Shown: positions 46,543 through 55,542 of the stretch, piece after piece
Layout of the letters: each line of letters begins with the position of its first letter
Position numbering within the stretch: position 1 is the stretch's first letter
Assembly: GCA_009877105.1 (NCBI GenBank)
Contig: WXFD01000039.1
Span: 1-58,416 of the forward strand
Direction of reading: 5' to 3'
Origin: Bacteroidales bacterium
Lineage (GTDB): Bacteria > Bacteroidota > Bacteroidia > Bacteroidales > VadinHA17
DNA length: 58,416 nucleotides
The notes under the pieces: model-generated
Seen by the model: only the letters and a program-made list of their open reading frames with translations
Database searches by the model: none
What the model was told of the DNA's origin: nothing
Translations under genes and position numbers: made by a program

Positions 46543-46914
46543 TCAGCGCGGCTATTCAAACGGGGGAAAGCATTCCTGTTTCCCTTACGTAACCCTATGA
46601 TGGTACATGAACAAATCCTGCAACCAGTCAGCGGAGACCGCCGGGGTTTGCCTCCTTATCGCTGGCCGGAGGGGTAAAAATGATGCGTTTGGTATATCTC
46701 CGTTGTTTTGCCGGATTTTGCAGGTAAAAATGGATATTGTTGTCTGAATCAGTGTGAAACCGGAGAATGAGTTCTTTTCCCCGCTGCTTTTCCTGTTACA
46801 CTATTTTTGTGGTGCACAAGGAATAAACTGCTTTCCTGAAAAAGGGAGGGCATCCTTCCAGGACACCCTCAAAATAAAAAATCATTTTATAATTACGGTA
46901 ATTATTCTGGTAAC
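46543..46914. other. Intergenic region between convergent genes
   Basis: 372 bases. Apart from the minus-strand terminator at 46839-46870 for kbp, nothing is recognised: no credible small gene and no RNA structure. Confidence 0.5.
46839..46870 (-). terminator. Rho-independent terminator of kbp
   Basis: On the minus strand the 10-bp stem pairs 46861-46870 with 46846-46855 (GAGGGTGTCC with GGATGCCCTC, two G-U pairs) around a 5-base loop, followed by CCCTTTTTC. It lies 45 bases after the stop at 46915. Confidence 0.75.
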
Positions 46915-47379
46915 TTATTTGTCAAGAGGCGGAATAACCAGCACCTGCCCCGGGTAGATGAGGTTAGGATCCTTGAGCATAGGCCTGTTTGCCTCGAAAA
47001 TGATATTGTACTTGTTTGCGTTCCCATAGACTTCCTTTGCGATCTTGGAAAGATAATCACCTTTCTTCACGGTGTAATACTGCTTCTCCGGCGGAGGGGG
47101 GGTGACAACCGGCGGATTCTTTACAACCAGCCAGTCATCAACTGTGGCAATGCCGTCAACGTTACCGGCCGTAACTATGACCTTGTTCTTGTTCTCGATC
47201 GTGTCGATGCTGCCCATCAGGATAACCTTGTCGTCATCGACCTTTACCTTTATGTCGCTCGTGTCAAACCCGAACTTCTTAATGTGAGCAACTATCAGAT
47301 CAGCTTTTTCCTGTTCCCTTTTTTCTTCTGACTTGAAAAGCTTGTCGCCGGCGTTTTTGATAAATGAAATTAGTCCCAT
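46915..47379 (-). CDS. kbp: Kbp/YgaU-like BON and LysM protein
   Basis: 154 residues, close to E. coli Kbp (149). The start MGLISFIKNAGDKLF matches the family. A BON domain covers about 25-88 (VDDDKVILMGSIDTIENKNK, NVDGIATVDD) and a LysM domain covers about 100-151 (YYTVKKGDYLSKIAKEVYGN, then IFEANRPMLKDPNLIYPGQVLVIPP). Kbp of E. coli is a cytoplasmic potassium-binding protein needed under potassium stress. There is no signal peptide here either. A good terminator follows. Confidence 0.93.
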   Translation of the reverse strand: MGLISFIKNAGDKLFKSEEKREQEKADLIVAHIKKFGFDTSDIKVKVDDDKVILMGSIDTIENKNKVIVTAGNVDGIATVDDWLVVKNPPVVTPPPPEKQYYTVKKGDYLSKIAKEVYGNANKYNIIFEANRPMLKDPNLIYPGQVLVIPPLDK

Positions 47380-47931
47380 AGTTAACAGTTTTAGTTTGAA
47401 ATTGATTCTTTTATATGCCTTTCATCTGAACCAGCCTGTCAGGTCCCGGAATTTCATGTTCCAATGTCTGTGTTCACTGCGGCACTTCTAAAATGCGCAT
47501 ATGATGAAACAAGCAGACCACCGGTGTCCGGCGTATCGACATGGCTGTATAACATGTATATTTTTAAATAATACAGACATAAAAATCAGTTGACTGAAGA
47601 AAACTCTTTATTGATCCCAAATTAATCATTCTGTTTCAATAAACAAATGCTTCTTTTTCAGAATAATTTTTAAGATGGTTGATTAAAATATACTTCCCGG
47701 GGATGTTTAGTTATGCCCGGAAATTGAAATATAAGACCTGCATTTTAGTCTATGTCATCCTGTCGGCCTTCATGCGTTGTTAACCCGGGACCGGGTTTAC
47801 CATGGGCCCTTAACCGGCGCCCGGATTTTAATCAGAAACGGATATCTCCTGACCCCGAACCAAACCGGCCGTTTACGGCCAATACTGGGGCGATGCAGGT
47901 CCAGGCTAACCCCGGTTGCTATTACCTCTTA
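47380..47931. other. Intergenic region with one short palindrome
   Basis: 552 bases upstream of kbp. It should contain the kbp promoter but no TAnnTTTG element is clear. A 16-base palindrome, AACCCGGGACCGGGTT, lies at 47782-47797 near the end of the neighbouring lysozyme-like gene. The right part is G/C-rich with several CCGG words. No gene is supported. Confidence 0.4.
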
Positions 47932-48627
47932 TTACCGGTTAAATGACCTGAACCAGGCCAGTGAAATGTCAGAATAGGAATAATATTCTGATGCAACCAG
48001 TTTCGTGCTGAAAAACTTCCTGTCGGCCATTAAGTTCACTTCCTCAAAGCTTTTCAGAAAGCTGTAATTGTATGCTGCCGACAGGAATTTTACCTTCTCC
48101 TCTTCATCCATCCCTCCCATGTCAAATGTCATCCCGCATATCCTGATAAAGGCAATAAGATAGATAAACTGCGCCTGGGGGTTTTCGAGATTGGCCACTA
48201 TTGACGATCTGTATCTCCAGGCGGTGTTGTATGCTGCAGGATCAGGGAAAAAGTTTCTCAGACTGCCTTTCAATAAATGGCTCCTTTCGTTGACAGCTTC
48301 AGCAAATGAGGGTTTCATCTGGAAACGGCCGACGGAGAAATTCGCATAATCCTCCCCGGCATAAATATACAATGACTTAAGGATTGTAATTTCCATTTTG
48401 TCACGGAGGGCGGAATAGCGTATCAGTTCGGGGAAAACCACAGCAACAGCTACCGGGTAAGATACATTGAACCTTGCCGACAGCTTTTTCATCCACGGTT
48501 CATTTTCATTTATGAATTCTGCAGCTTTGTCCCAGTCCTTCCCGAAAGTATTCCTGTAGTCCTGTTCCTGGGAAAACAGGATACATGTGCTAAAGCCCAG
48601 TATAACAACAGCCTGAAGAACTTTCAT
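47932..48627 (-). CDS. Exported lysozyme-like hypothetical protein
   Basis: A 231-residue protein with a signal peptide (about 1-19, ILFSQ). The region AVAVVFPELIRYSALR followed by NFSVGRFQMKPSFAEAVNE resembles the transglycosylase pattern of a catalytic Glu on a helix and a later S-x-G-x-x-Q-x-x-P-x-x-A motif, so E66-L-I-R-Y-S could be the active site. Overall similarity to a known lytic transglycosylase family is not clear, so the call is tentative. It is 57 bases downstream of another exported hypothetical gene, same strand. Confidence 0.7.
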   Translation of the reverse strand: MKVLQAVVILGFSTCILFSQEQDYRNTFGKDWDKAAEFINENEPWMKKLSARFNVSYPVAVAVVFPELIRYSALRDKMEITILKSLYIYAGEDYANFSVGRFQMKPSFAEAVNERSHLLKGSLRNFFPDPAAYNTAWRYRSSIVANLENPQAQFIYLIAFIRICGMTFDMGGMDEEEKVKFLSAAYNYSFLKSFEEVNLMADRKFFSTKLVASEYYSYSDISLAWFRSFNR

Positions 48628-48684
48628 CCGGTAACCTGAAATTGAATGGTCCGTCTGAATAACCGGCGGTTATTAATATGAGGG

Positions 48685-49740
48685 TCAGAATGGAATCGTG
48701 CACTGCATGATGGCATCTTTCCCCGGTGAATGATACATGTAAGTGAGGCTTGGTTTTCCATCAATACTGGTCATATAAGGATTAAACAAGCCCGATAATT
48801 TTGTATTATCATTGAAAGACAGGGTCCCTGATGAGTAGTATGCATACTTGTTGTTCGTACTGCTTATAAAAAGATCATCATTATCATAATGGTCCCCGTT
48901 AAGTGTCAGGATTGGATTTCCTTTCAGGTCAAATATTTTGTCGAAGGTTTGGATCACGATATCGTCATATTTAGCGGTGCCATTGAGTCTTCCGGGAACC
49001 ATTTTCTTATCATCATAACTTGATACCGGGATATTGGTAACGAATTTTGATTGTAATGATTCCGGCCCGCCTGACTGCATCATCTGGTTCTGCATCTGCA
49101 TACCCATCTTCATACCGATTTCCATCATTTCCTGATCGGTTTTTGCATTTGCCATTGCCTCTTCTAACTTTTTAAAGTCCGATTCGCCCATTAACACGGT
49201 CTCGGTGACGAAGGCCGCGAACTTGTTTTTTGATCTGCTCAGGGCGAAATCGCTGATAATAGCGTAAGGACCATAGCTTTTCCCATTGTGTTTTATTAAA
49301 TATTTATCGCCTGATTTTACTATGATCCCGGGATAGGCCTTCACGTAATAGTCTTCTTTATCGTCGTTGTAATTTGAATTGCTGGTATTGCCGGCAGCTA
49401 TAAGCCGCGGATCATTTTCATTAAGAGGCCCAGTAGTCTGTCCGTTTTTAAGTATGTAGAATTTCTGTGTCTGCCTGTCCTTTATTACTATACTGCCGTC
49501 GATGCCTATGGTTAAGTACAATTCCCTGTAATCGAGATTATATTTCTTCAGGTCGATGATGAGCTTTGCATTATCGCAGCTGCATGAAGGTTCAGGCGCA
49601 ACCTTGCTGTCATCATTGCCGCTTTTCCCGGTGATCTCTTTTGTCACGTCCTTCTTTATCTTATTAAGCAGGCTTTGTGAATGGAGGGGCAATGACAGGT
49701 AAAATGATATCAGAACTGAGAGAAAGATGAACTTCTTCAT
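48685..49740 (-). CDS. Exported hypothetical protein with blade-like repeats
   Basis: A 351-residue protein with a signal peptide (about 1-21, LHSQ). A Cys pair (SCSC, about 52-55) follows. The rest has short repeats such as KFYILKNGQTTGPL, KYLIKHNGKSYGPYAIISDF and KIFDLKGNPILTLNGDHYD, which recall WD40/propeller-like blades. A Met/Gln-rich helix (MKMGMQMQNQMMQSGG) interrupts at about 205-225. I recognise no family. It lies upstream of the lysozyme-like gene and may share its transcript. Confidence 0.72.
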   Translation of the reverse strand: MKKFIFLSVLISFYLSLPLHSQSLLNKIKKDVTKEITGKSGNDDSKVAPEPSCSCDNAKLIIDLKKYNLDYRELYLTIGIDGSIVIKDRQTQKFYILKNGQTTGPLNENDPRLIAAGNTSNSNYNDDKEDYYVKAYPGIIVKSGDKYLIKHNGKSYGPYAIISDFALSRSKNKFAAFVTETVLMGESDFKKLEEAMANAKTDQEMMEIGMKMGMQMQNQMMQSGGPESLQSKFVTNIPVSSYDDKKMVPGRLNGTAKYDDIVIQTFDKIFDLKGNPILTLNGDHYDNDDLFISSTNNKYAYYSSGTLSFNDNTKLSGLFNPYMTSIDGKPSLTYMYHSPGKDAIMQCTIPF

Positions 49741-50395
49741 AGATACTAAATTTATTGTTGTTATTATCAGGAAATAATCTTCTTTTTTCTTAAACGATGT
49801 GAAATTTGTGATATAACACTATGGAAGAATAAGTGTTCAACGGCAATCTGTTTTTTCTGAAATTAAATCATCTAATTATTTTCACTGAACTCCGCCCAAA
49901 ACAAAAAATGGCAGTATCCTGAATACAGCGGCGCAGTGGCTCTTTTTCTTTGGTGACTTTCTTTTGGAGAAGCAAAAGAAAGTTACAACAAAAAAACGTC
50001 TTTTTTTAATAACCAGAAGTTTCACCCCATAGCCTTCTCCCGGCTTTTCCCGGACCAGCCATGGTTTCAGGGAACTTTTTATGCTGGCATTTTGTTAATA
50101 ATTCAGATGATAATTTGAAAAGTAACTTTTTGCAAAGTTCATCATATGGCAAAAACACAATAAATTGCCGGTGAAAATGAACAGTCAGATTTACCGGGAA
50201 AACCGGAATTCAGATGCAGCGGCAGTCATATATTTCAGACATCAACCTGCAGATTATCTGTTATATACTAAGCATGATGCAAATCTGCAATTATTGTAGT
50301 TCAAAAAAACATGGAATTCCAGAGCCTGTTTGGCCGGGCTTAGTGAATCCCTTTTATGGAAAATTATATAACTGAGTAAAAACAAAAATTAAAAT
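49741..50395. other. Divergent intergenic region with a hairpin repeat
   Basis: 655 bases between divergent genes with no convincing coding frame. It holds the hairpin at 49953-49986 and several A/T tracts. The promoter of the PorT-like gene should lie near 50330-50370 but no consensus is clear. Confidence 0.45.
49953..49986. repeat. CTTTCTTTTG palindromic hairpin repeat
   Basis: ACTTTCTTTTG at 49956-49966 pairs perfectly with CAAAAGAAAGT at 49973-49983; with one G-T pair the stem reaches 14 bp, around a 6-base loop. Similar CTTTCTTTTG/CAAAAGAAAG palindromes are, from memory, frequent between genes of many bacteria, so this is probably one copy of a dispersed repeat. Confidence 0.65.
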
Positions 50396-51073
50396 ATGAA
50401 GACAAAACTGATCCTGCTGGCAGTGATTTTAACGGGTATTGCCTCACCGTCATTTTCTCAGACACGACCCAGACCCGATATGGGAATTCATCCCGCAGTA
50501 CAGGCAGGCGGATATCTTCAGACCATCTACGGTAAAGATTTTGAGGGGAAGGATCTGAATTATGATCTGAATCCGGGTTTCCGCGCAGGCGTTAACTTCA
50601 ATATTCCAATCGCACCTGATTTGTACATTCAGCCGGGACTGGGACTGGCACTTAAAGGCTTCAGCCAGGAAATCATAGCAGGAAAAAGGATGAAAGTAAG
50701 CCTGTATTATGCTGAGATTCCCGTTAATTTTCTTTTCCGGCCGCAGGTGGGTAACGGGCACATGCTGCTTGGGATCGGTCCGTATGCCGGTTACGGTGTT
50801 ACCGGAAGCAAGCGTTACGGGAAAGATAACGACAAAATAAAATTCAAAAGCAAGGTATCAATATCCGACCTGTCGTCTGCAGGTGCCTTTATCAAACCCC
50901 TTGACGCAGGAGCAGGTGTCCTTTTCGGTTATGAATTGTACAGCGGATTGTATTTTCTGATCGATGGCCAGTTGGGCCTGCTGAATATTTATCCTGAGTA
51001 CGAAGGCCTGACCGGCAACAAAGCCGCATTCAGGAATTTCGGTTTCGGATTGTCAGCAGGCTTCCGATTCTGA
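50396..51073 (+). CDS. PorT-like outer-membrane beta-barrel
   Basis: A 225-residue protein with a signal peptide (about 1-21, SPSFSQ). It has eight or so amphipathic strands (HPAVQAGGYLQTIYG, LYIQPGLGLALKGF, SLYYAEIPVNFLFRP, HMLLGIGPYAGYGV) and ends with GFGLSAGFRF, the C-terminal Phe signal of outer-membrane barrels. This is the outer membrane beta-barrel family 2 (PorT/OMP_b-brl_2). YYAEIPV is typical. Its function is unknown. Confidence 0.9.
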   Translation: MKTKLILLAVILTGIASPSFSQTRPRPDMGIHPAVQAGGYLQTIYGKDFEGKDLNYDLNPGFRAGVNFNIPIAPDLYIQPGLGLALKGFSQEIIAGKRMKVSLYYAEIPVNFLFRPQVGNGHMLLGIGPYAGYGVTGSKRYGKDNDKIKFKSKVSISDLSSAGAFIKPLDAGAGVLFGYELYSGLYFLIDGQLGLLNIYPEYEGLTGNKAAFRNFGFGLSAGFRF

Positions 51074-51104
51074 AAACAGCTGCTGAAAAAACGAACACCT
51101 GGTT

Positions 51105-53318
51105 TCATTCAACACCCCACCGGTAATCCGGCTTATCACCCATTTTAAGAATAAGGGTTCCGCCTTCCGTAATATCACTGTGCGTGAAAGAGGTTTTTCC
51201 CAGCTCCTTTCCGTTCAGCCATGCCGATTGCACATACTTATTCGCCTGGCTGTTGTTCTCAGCAATAACGTTGAATGTCCTGCCGTTCTGAAGTTTAATT
51301 CTTATCTTTTTGAATAGCGGACTACCGATCTGATATTCGGGGATCCCTGGCGCTATGGGATAAAAACCCATTGCCGAGAACACATAGAAAGCGGATAATC
51401 CGCCGCCGTCCTCATCTCCCGGCACTCCCATGAGATCATTCCTGAACCAGGTGTCCATAAGCATCCGCAGGCGTTTCTGCGCTTTCCAGGGCGTACCGGC
51501 CAGGTTGTATAGATACGGTATATGCATTGACGGCTCGTTTCCCATAACAAACTGTCCTACGTTGCCCGTGGCATCGGGAAAGGTTGAATAATAGATCCAT
51601 TTGGTCCTGCCCAGCCCTTCGCTGAATAGCTGGTCGAGCTTATCCCCGAGTTTTTCCTTGCCCCCCATCATGCGGATCAGATCGTCAAAAGCATGGTAGG
51701 GCTGCCAGATATAAGTCCATGCATTATTTTCATCATAGTAATCACGCGCCCCTGTCCCGGAATCAAAGCGGTAATCGAAGGGCTCGATCCACCTTCCCAG
51801 GGAATCTTTTGGATGATAGAATCCGGTTTCGGTATTGAACAGGTTCCTGTAATTGAGGCTCCGCTTAATGAAAAAATCATAATCATCTTTCCTCCCCAGT
51901 TCTTTGGCCATTTGAGCCAGGCACCAGTCATCATATGCCGAGGCAAGGGTTACTGCAACCGACTGCCTCCGCTCAAAAGAGTTGACAATGGAATAGGGCT
52001 CGGTCTCTCCCTTGAGAAGCCCGGGAAAGTAGCCATTCTCATCGTAAAACCTGTCGAGCCTGGTTGCCTTTCCCCTGATCCATGGCAGCTTTGTTTCATT
52101 GAGAACAGTGTGTTTCAGATGCCTGTATGCCTCTTCAAGATCAAATCCCCTTATCCCCTTGTTCCATGCATCCAGTATTACCGCCGCAGAATGGTTCCCG
52201 TTCATTGCATGATGATCTCCTGTCGGCGTGGGAAATGTAGGCATCCATCCCGACTGTCTTGCCATCCTTATGTAGGATGTGATCTTTTCGTCCTGCGTGC
52301 CGGGGTTGAGAATAACCTGCAGCGGGTGCATGGCAAGGTATGTATCCCACACCCAGTCGTCGGTATAGAAGGCCGTGTCACCGGCAGATTCGATCTGGCC
52401 ACTCCAGACACTGAAATACCTCCCGTCTTCGGTGATGTCGACCATCCTTTCAAAGCAACGGTACAGTGATGTGTAGAAGACATGCCGCTGGTCATCTGTT
52501 CCTCCTTCAACCTCAATAACCGAAAGAGTTTTGTTCCAGATGTCACGCGCCCGCTTTTCCACTTTGTCAATGTCCCATTCGCCGATCTCTGCCTCAAGAT
52601 TTTTACGGGCCTGCTCCTCACTGATGTAGGATATTCCGTAACGAATCCTCATCTCGCCGTTGCCGTTTTCGGTGCATGATGCAACTATGGATTTGCTGCC
52701 GATGGCCCCTGTTCCCTGGTCCCCCGGGGTAATGTTATCAAACCGGGGAGCCCGCTCGAACTCGAGGAAAAGATAGGTCTTCACTCCCCTGAAAATGTCA
52801 TAACCGGAAACAACCTTTTCCCCGCAGCTGAGCTTACCTCCTTCGCCTGTCGTGATTACAACCCCGCAATTGGGGCTGTCGTTGAATTTTAGCCTGAAAA
52901 AACCTGCCCTGGCTGCAGGGGAGAATTCCAGACCGATGTTTCTTTCATCAAGCGTTACAGAATAACGGTAAGGACTGATTTTTTCATTGTCAGTTGTAAA
53001 AGGGGTTAAAGCCTGCTCACCGGCATTACTCCCCGAAAAGGGAATGATCATGAAAACTGTTCCTGACCGGTGCGATACTACATTCAGGGGAAATCCCGCC
53101 ATTTTGTTGGTTGTGTAATTATCCCTTTCGGGATAAAACCTCAGCATACTGTTCGGAAGATGAACGGTAGGGTAGGTGGGTACCAGCAGATGACTGATGT
53201 TTCCCATGTACGGGTTGACGTAATCAACCGGATCAGGTGTCTTCTGACTGCATGAAATGGACGATGAAATCAGTATGGCAGTAACAATTACAGTACAAAG
53301 CCCGGGTATCCTGTTCAT
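51105..53318 (-). CDS. GH92 alpha-mannosidase lipoprotein
   Basis: A 737-residue protein of the usual GH92 length, a lipoprotein with Cys23 in the lipobox (SSISC). The family start DYVNPYMGNISHLLVPTYP is present. Catalytic-domain motifs follow, including DDWVWDTYLAMHPLQ, PTGDHHAMNGNHSA and, near residue 630, GVPGDEDGGGLSAFYVFSAMG with the acidic cluster of the active site. It cleaves terminal alpha-mannose (often alpha-1,2) in a calcium-dependent way; linkage cannot be told here. It follows the P1 peptidase gene by 16 bases. Confidence 0.95.
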   Translation of the reverse strand: MNRIPGLCTVIVTAILISSSISCSQKTPDPVDYVNPYMGNISHLLVPTYPTVHLPNSMLRFYPERDNYTTNKMAGFPLNVVSHRSGTVFMIIPFSGSNAGEQALTPFTTDNEKISPYRYSVTLDERNIGLEFSPAARAGFFRLKFNDSPNCGVVITTGEGGKLSCGEKVVSGYDIFRGVKTYLFLEFERAPRFDNITPGDQGTGAIGSKSIVASCTENGNGEMRIRYGISYISEEQARKNLEAEIGEWDIDKVEKRARDIWNKTLSVIEVEGGTDDQRHVFYTSLYRCFERMVDITEDGRYFSVWSGQIESAGDTAFYTDDWVWDTYLAMHPLQVILNPGTQDEKITSYIRMARQSGWMPTFPTPTGDHHAMNGNHSAAVILDAWNKGIRGFDLEEAYRHLKHTVLNETKLPWIRGKATRLDRFYDENGYFPGLLKGETEPYSIVNSFERRQSVAVTLASAYDDWCLAQMAKELGRKDDYDFFIKRSLNYRNLFNTETGFYHPKDSLGRWIEPFDYRFDSGTGARDYYDENNAWTYIWQPYHAFDDLIRMMGGKEKLGDKLDQLFSEGLGRTKWIYYSTFPDATGNVGQFVMGNEPSMHIPYLYNLAGTPWKAQKRLRMLMDTWFRNDLMGVPGDEDGGGLSAFYVFSAMGFYPIAPGIPEYQIGSPLFKKIRIKLQNGRTFNVIAENNSQANKYVQSAWLNGKELGKTSFTHSDITEGGTLILKMGDKPDYRWGVE

Positions 53319-53334
53319 ATGCTGAGGTATTAGG

Positions 53335-54603
53335 TTATTTTATGATGTTATGTTTCCTTAGGATCTCAAGTGTCTTTTCAACCGGCAGCGCTTCAATCCT
53401 GAAATTATACCGGCCGGTCACTGTTTCAGCTGCAAAAAGAGAATTTATGATCGCTTCTTCGGTCGATTCAATTACTGCTTCGAAAAGAAGATCCATCTCT
53501 TCATTTCTAAGAACTGTCATTTCCTGGTACATTGATTTCGCACTCCAGGGGATCCTCAGGTTTTCCGCAGTTGATACGGCAATTGCAAAATCCCCGCTGC
53601 TGTTCGAAGTCATGCCTCCGGTCATTGCGATCCCTCCCATAGCCCTTGCCGCCAGTCTTTTAAGATTCCTTGAATCGAGAGGGGCGTCGGTCATGATTAC
53701 AACCATGCAGGAACCATCTTCCTTGTATTTTTCGGTAATCTTCATGAATTTATGCCTGCCGAGCTCAATTCCTACTGGTATCCCGTTTATCCTGAGTATG
53801 CCTCCGAAATTTGTCTGGACAAGCACTCCCACGGTATAGCCTCCCTTTGATTCCGGGAGAATCCTCGAAGAGGTTCCGATTCCTCCCTTGAATCCAAAGC
53901 AGACGGTACCCGTCCCGGCTCCGACATTCCCTTCAGCCACCGGACCTGTGTCAGCTGCAGCTATCGCATTGAGGACATGCTCCCTGGTGATGACCCTTCT
54001 CCGGATATCATTAAGCCCGGCATCATTGGTTTCCCCGACAACGGGGTTGACGCTCATCACGGTAATATTGCCCGGAAGACCCAGGGTATAATCAATCAAT
54101 GCCTCTGCTGCAACGGGAACACTCAGGGTATTCGTCAGAATAACCGGGGTTTCTATATTTCCCAGCTCTTCAACCTGGGATACGCCGGTGAGCTTGCCAA
54201 ATCCGTTGCCGGCAAAGATCCCTGCCGGAACCTTGTTCTGAAAGATATTACCTGAATGAGGCAGAATTGCTGTCACACCTGTGTTTACAGCGTTGCCTTC
54301 CTTAAGGGTAACATGTCCCACTTTGACTCCGGGTACATCTGTAATGGCATTGTTGCGCCCCGGATTCAACACTCCGAAGCGTATTCCATAGTCGGCTGCT
54401 CTCTTATTCTGGGCTTGCATGCTTAAACATATGATTAAAACCGGAATTAGCAATAAATTTTTCAGCCGGATATGATTTATTTTTAAAGTTCGGATGCCTG
54501 TCTGACCCCCCGGGCAGGGAAACACACATGATTGCAAACGATTAACTTCATCCGGATTTGGGTTTTTGGTCAATAATGTGGATTTCATCAGCATTTCATG
54601 CAT
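53335..54603 (-). CDS. P1 family peptidase (DmpA/BapA-like)
   Basis: Up to 422 residues. Family motifs are clear: IRFGVLNPGRNNAITDVPGV, VNTGVTAILPHSGN, ETPVILTNTLSV, VVGETNDAGLND, EGNVGAGTGTVCFGFKGGIG, then GMTSNSSGDFAIAVS near 325-340 around the expected self-cleavage site. DmpA-type enzymes are N-terminal nucleophile aminopeptidases. The nucleophile position appears as G-G-M-T-S rather than G-S, so activity is uncertain. The hydrophobic signal (LLLIPVLIICLSMQAQ) begins only at residue 50, so the true start may be downstream at a non-ATG codon. The first codons overlap the methyltransferase end by 16 bases. Confidence 0.85.
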   Translation of the reverse strand: MHEMLMKSTLLTKNPNPDEVNRLQSCVFPCPGGQTGIRTLKINHIRLKNLLLIPVLIICLSMQAQNKRAADYGIRFGVLNPGRNNAITDVPGVKVGHVTLKEGNAVNTGVTAILPHSGNIFQNKVPAGIFAGNGFGKLTGVSQVEELGNIETPVILTNTLSVPVAAEALIDYTLGLPGNITVMSVNPVVGETNDAGLNDIRRRVITREHVLNAIAAADTGPVAEGNVGAGTGTVCFGFKGGIGTSSRILPESKGGYTVGVLVQTNFGGILRINGIPVGIELGRHKFMKITEKYKEDGSCMVVIMTDAPLDSRNLKRLAARAMGGIAMTGGMTSNSSGDFAIAVSTAENLRIPWSAKSMYQEMTVLRNEEMDLLFEAVIESTEEAIINSLFAAETVTGRYNFRIEALPVEKTLEILRKHNIIK

Positions 54604-55385
54604 GATATTAAAAACTCCTTCGACTCCGGAGACAGTTCGCTTTCTTCAAAATCGCCGCAGATCGTGTAACTGTCGAATTCTGACCGCTCGATAAGATGCT
54701 CAAGCTCAAACCTGAAAAAATATCTCAGGGAAGTGTTCCATTCCTTTGTGAAAATTGACCTTCCTTCATTCCAGTCAAATCTGAAAGTGACGTTAATCAA
54801 TTGATTAATGAGGTCGGGTCTGGTGGTGACTGTCCTTTTTAACCGGTTTCCCGGTTCAAACTCCCCGTCGAAATCGATCACATTGTTCAGGCCGGAAATA
54901 AGTATCTGCAGATCAGGAACAAAAACGTCGAATATAAATCTGCCGCCCGGATTCAGATGTTCATAGACATTGTTCAGGGCCCTGATCTGGTCAGATTTCT
55001 CCGTCAGATGCATGAATACCCGGAAAGGAGCCATGATAAGGTCAAAACTGAAGTCGAATTTAAAATCAATTATGTTCTGACAGGTTATTCTTGACCCCTG
55101 GCTGTCATTCAGCCTGCTTTTCAGAATATCTGTCATGGCCGGGCTGATATCGATTCCGTATATGTCTGCGCCGTTGTCAAGGGTCGCGGTAAACAAACGC
55201 CCTGTGCCGACACCTGCCTCGAGTATCCTTCCTTTCGTCCCGACGGCCTTTTTCAGGTAATATTCATTATCCACATCGTCCCTTACCTGATGATATATCA
55301 GGTCATAGAACCGGGCAAAATAATCGGGATACAAGGCTTCATCTGCAGAACCAGCCCCCTGGTTTGAAATGATTGTCTCCGGCAT
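54588..55385 (-). CDS. Class I SAM-dependent methyltransferase
   Basis: A 265-residue cytoplasmic enzyme. Motif I (SAM-binding) is ILEAGVGTGR at 54-63, an acidic residue follows the next strand (IYGIDIS), and the post-I strand is FDLIMAPFRVFMHL, then LNPGGRFIFDVF. The C-terminal half has strands typical of small-molecule methyltransferases. The substrate is unknown. It is the first gene of a likely three-gene transcript with the P1 peptidase and GH92 genes. Confidence 0.92.
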   Translation of the reverse strand: MPETIISNQGAGSADEALYPDYFARFYDLIYHQVRDDVDNEYYLKKAVGTKGRILEAGVGTGRLFTATLDNGADIYGIDISPAMTDILKSRLNDSQGSRITCQNIIDFKFDFSFDLIMAPFRVFMHLTEKSDQIRALNNVYEHLNPGGRFIFDVFVPDLQILISGLNNVIDFDGEFEPGNRLKRTVTTRPDLINQLINVTFRFDWNEGRSIFTKEWNTSLRYFFRFELEHLIERSEFDSYTICGDFEESELSPESKEFLISCMKC

Positions 55386-55542
55386 TTCCGTCAGAATGGT
55401 GAAAAAAGTAAATTTACAATTCTTTTAGTTGGTTCAGGAGTCCGGCAGCAGTTAAGCATTCATGATCCGGGGAAAAAATTTTTTCCCGTTTTATTGTTAT
55501 TCTGTTAACAGAAGATGGCAAATAAGCCGGATCCCTTTCAGA

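Noticed and set aside
51693..52469. A 258-residue frame antisense to the GH92 gene
   Set aside because: It lies fully inside a well-supported GH92 coding region and has no recognisable features.
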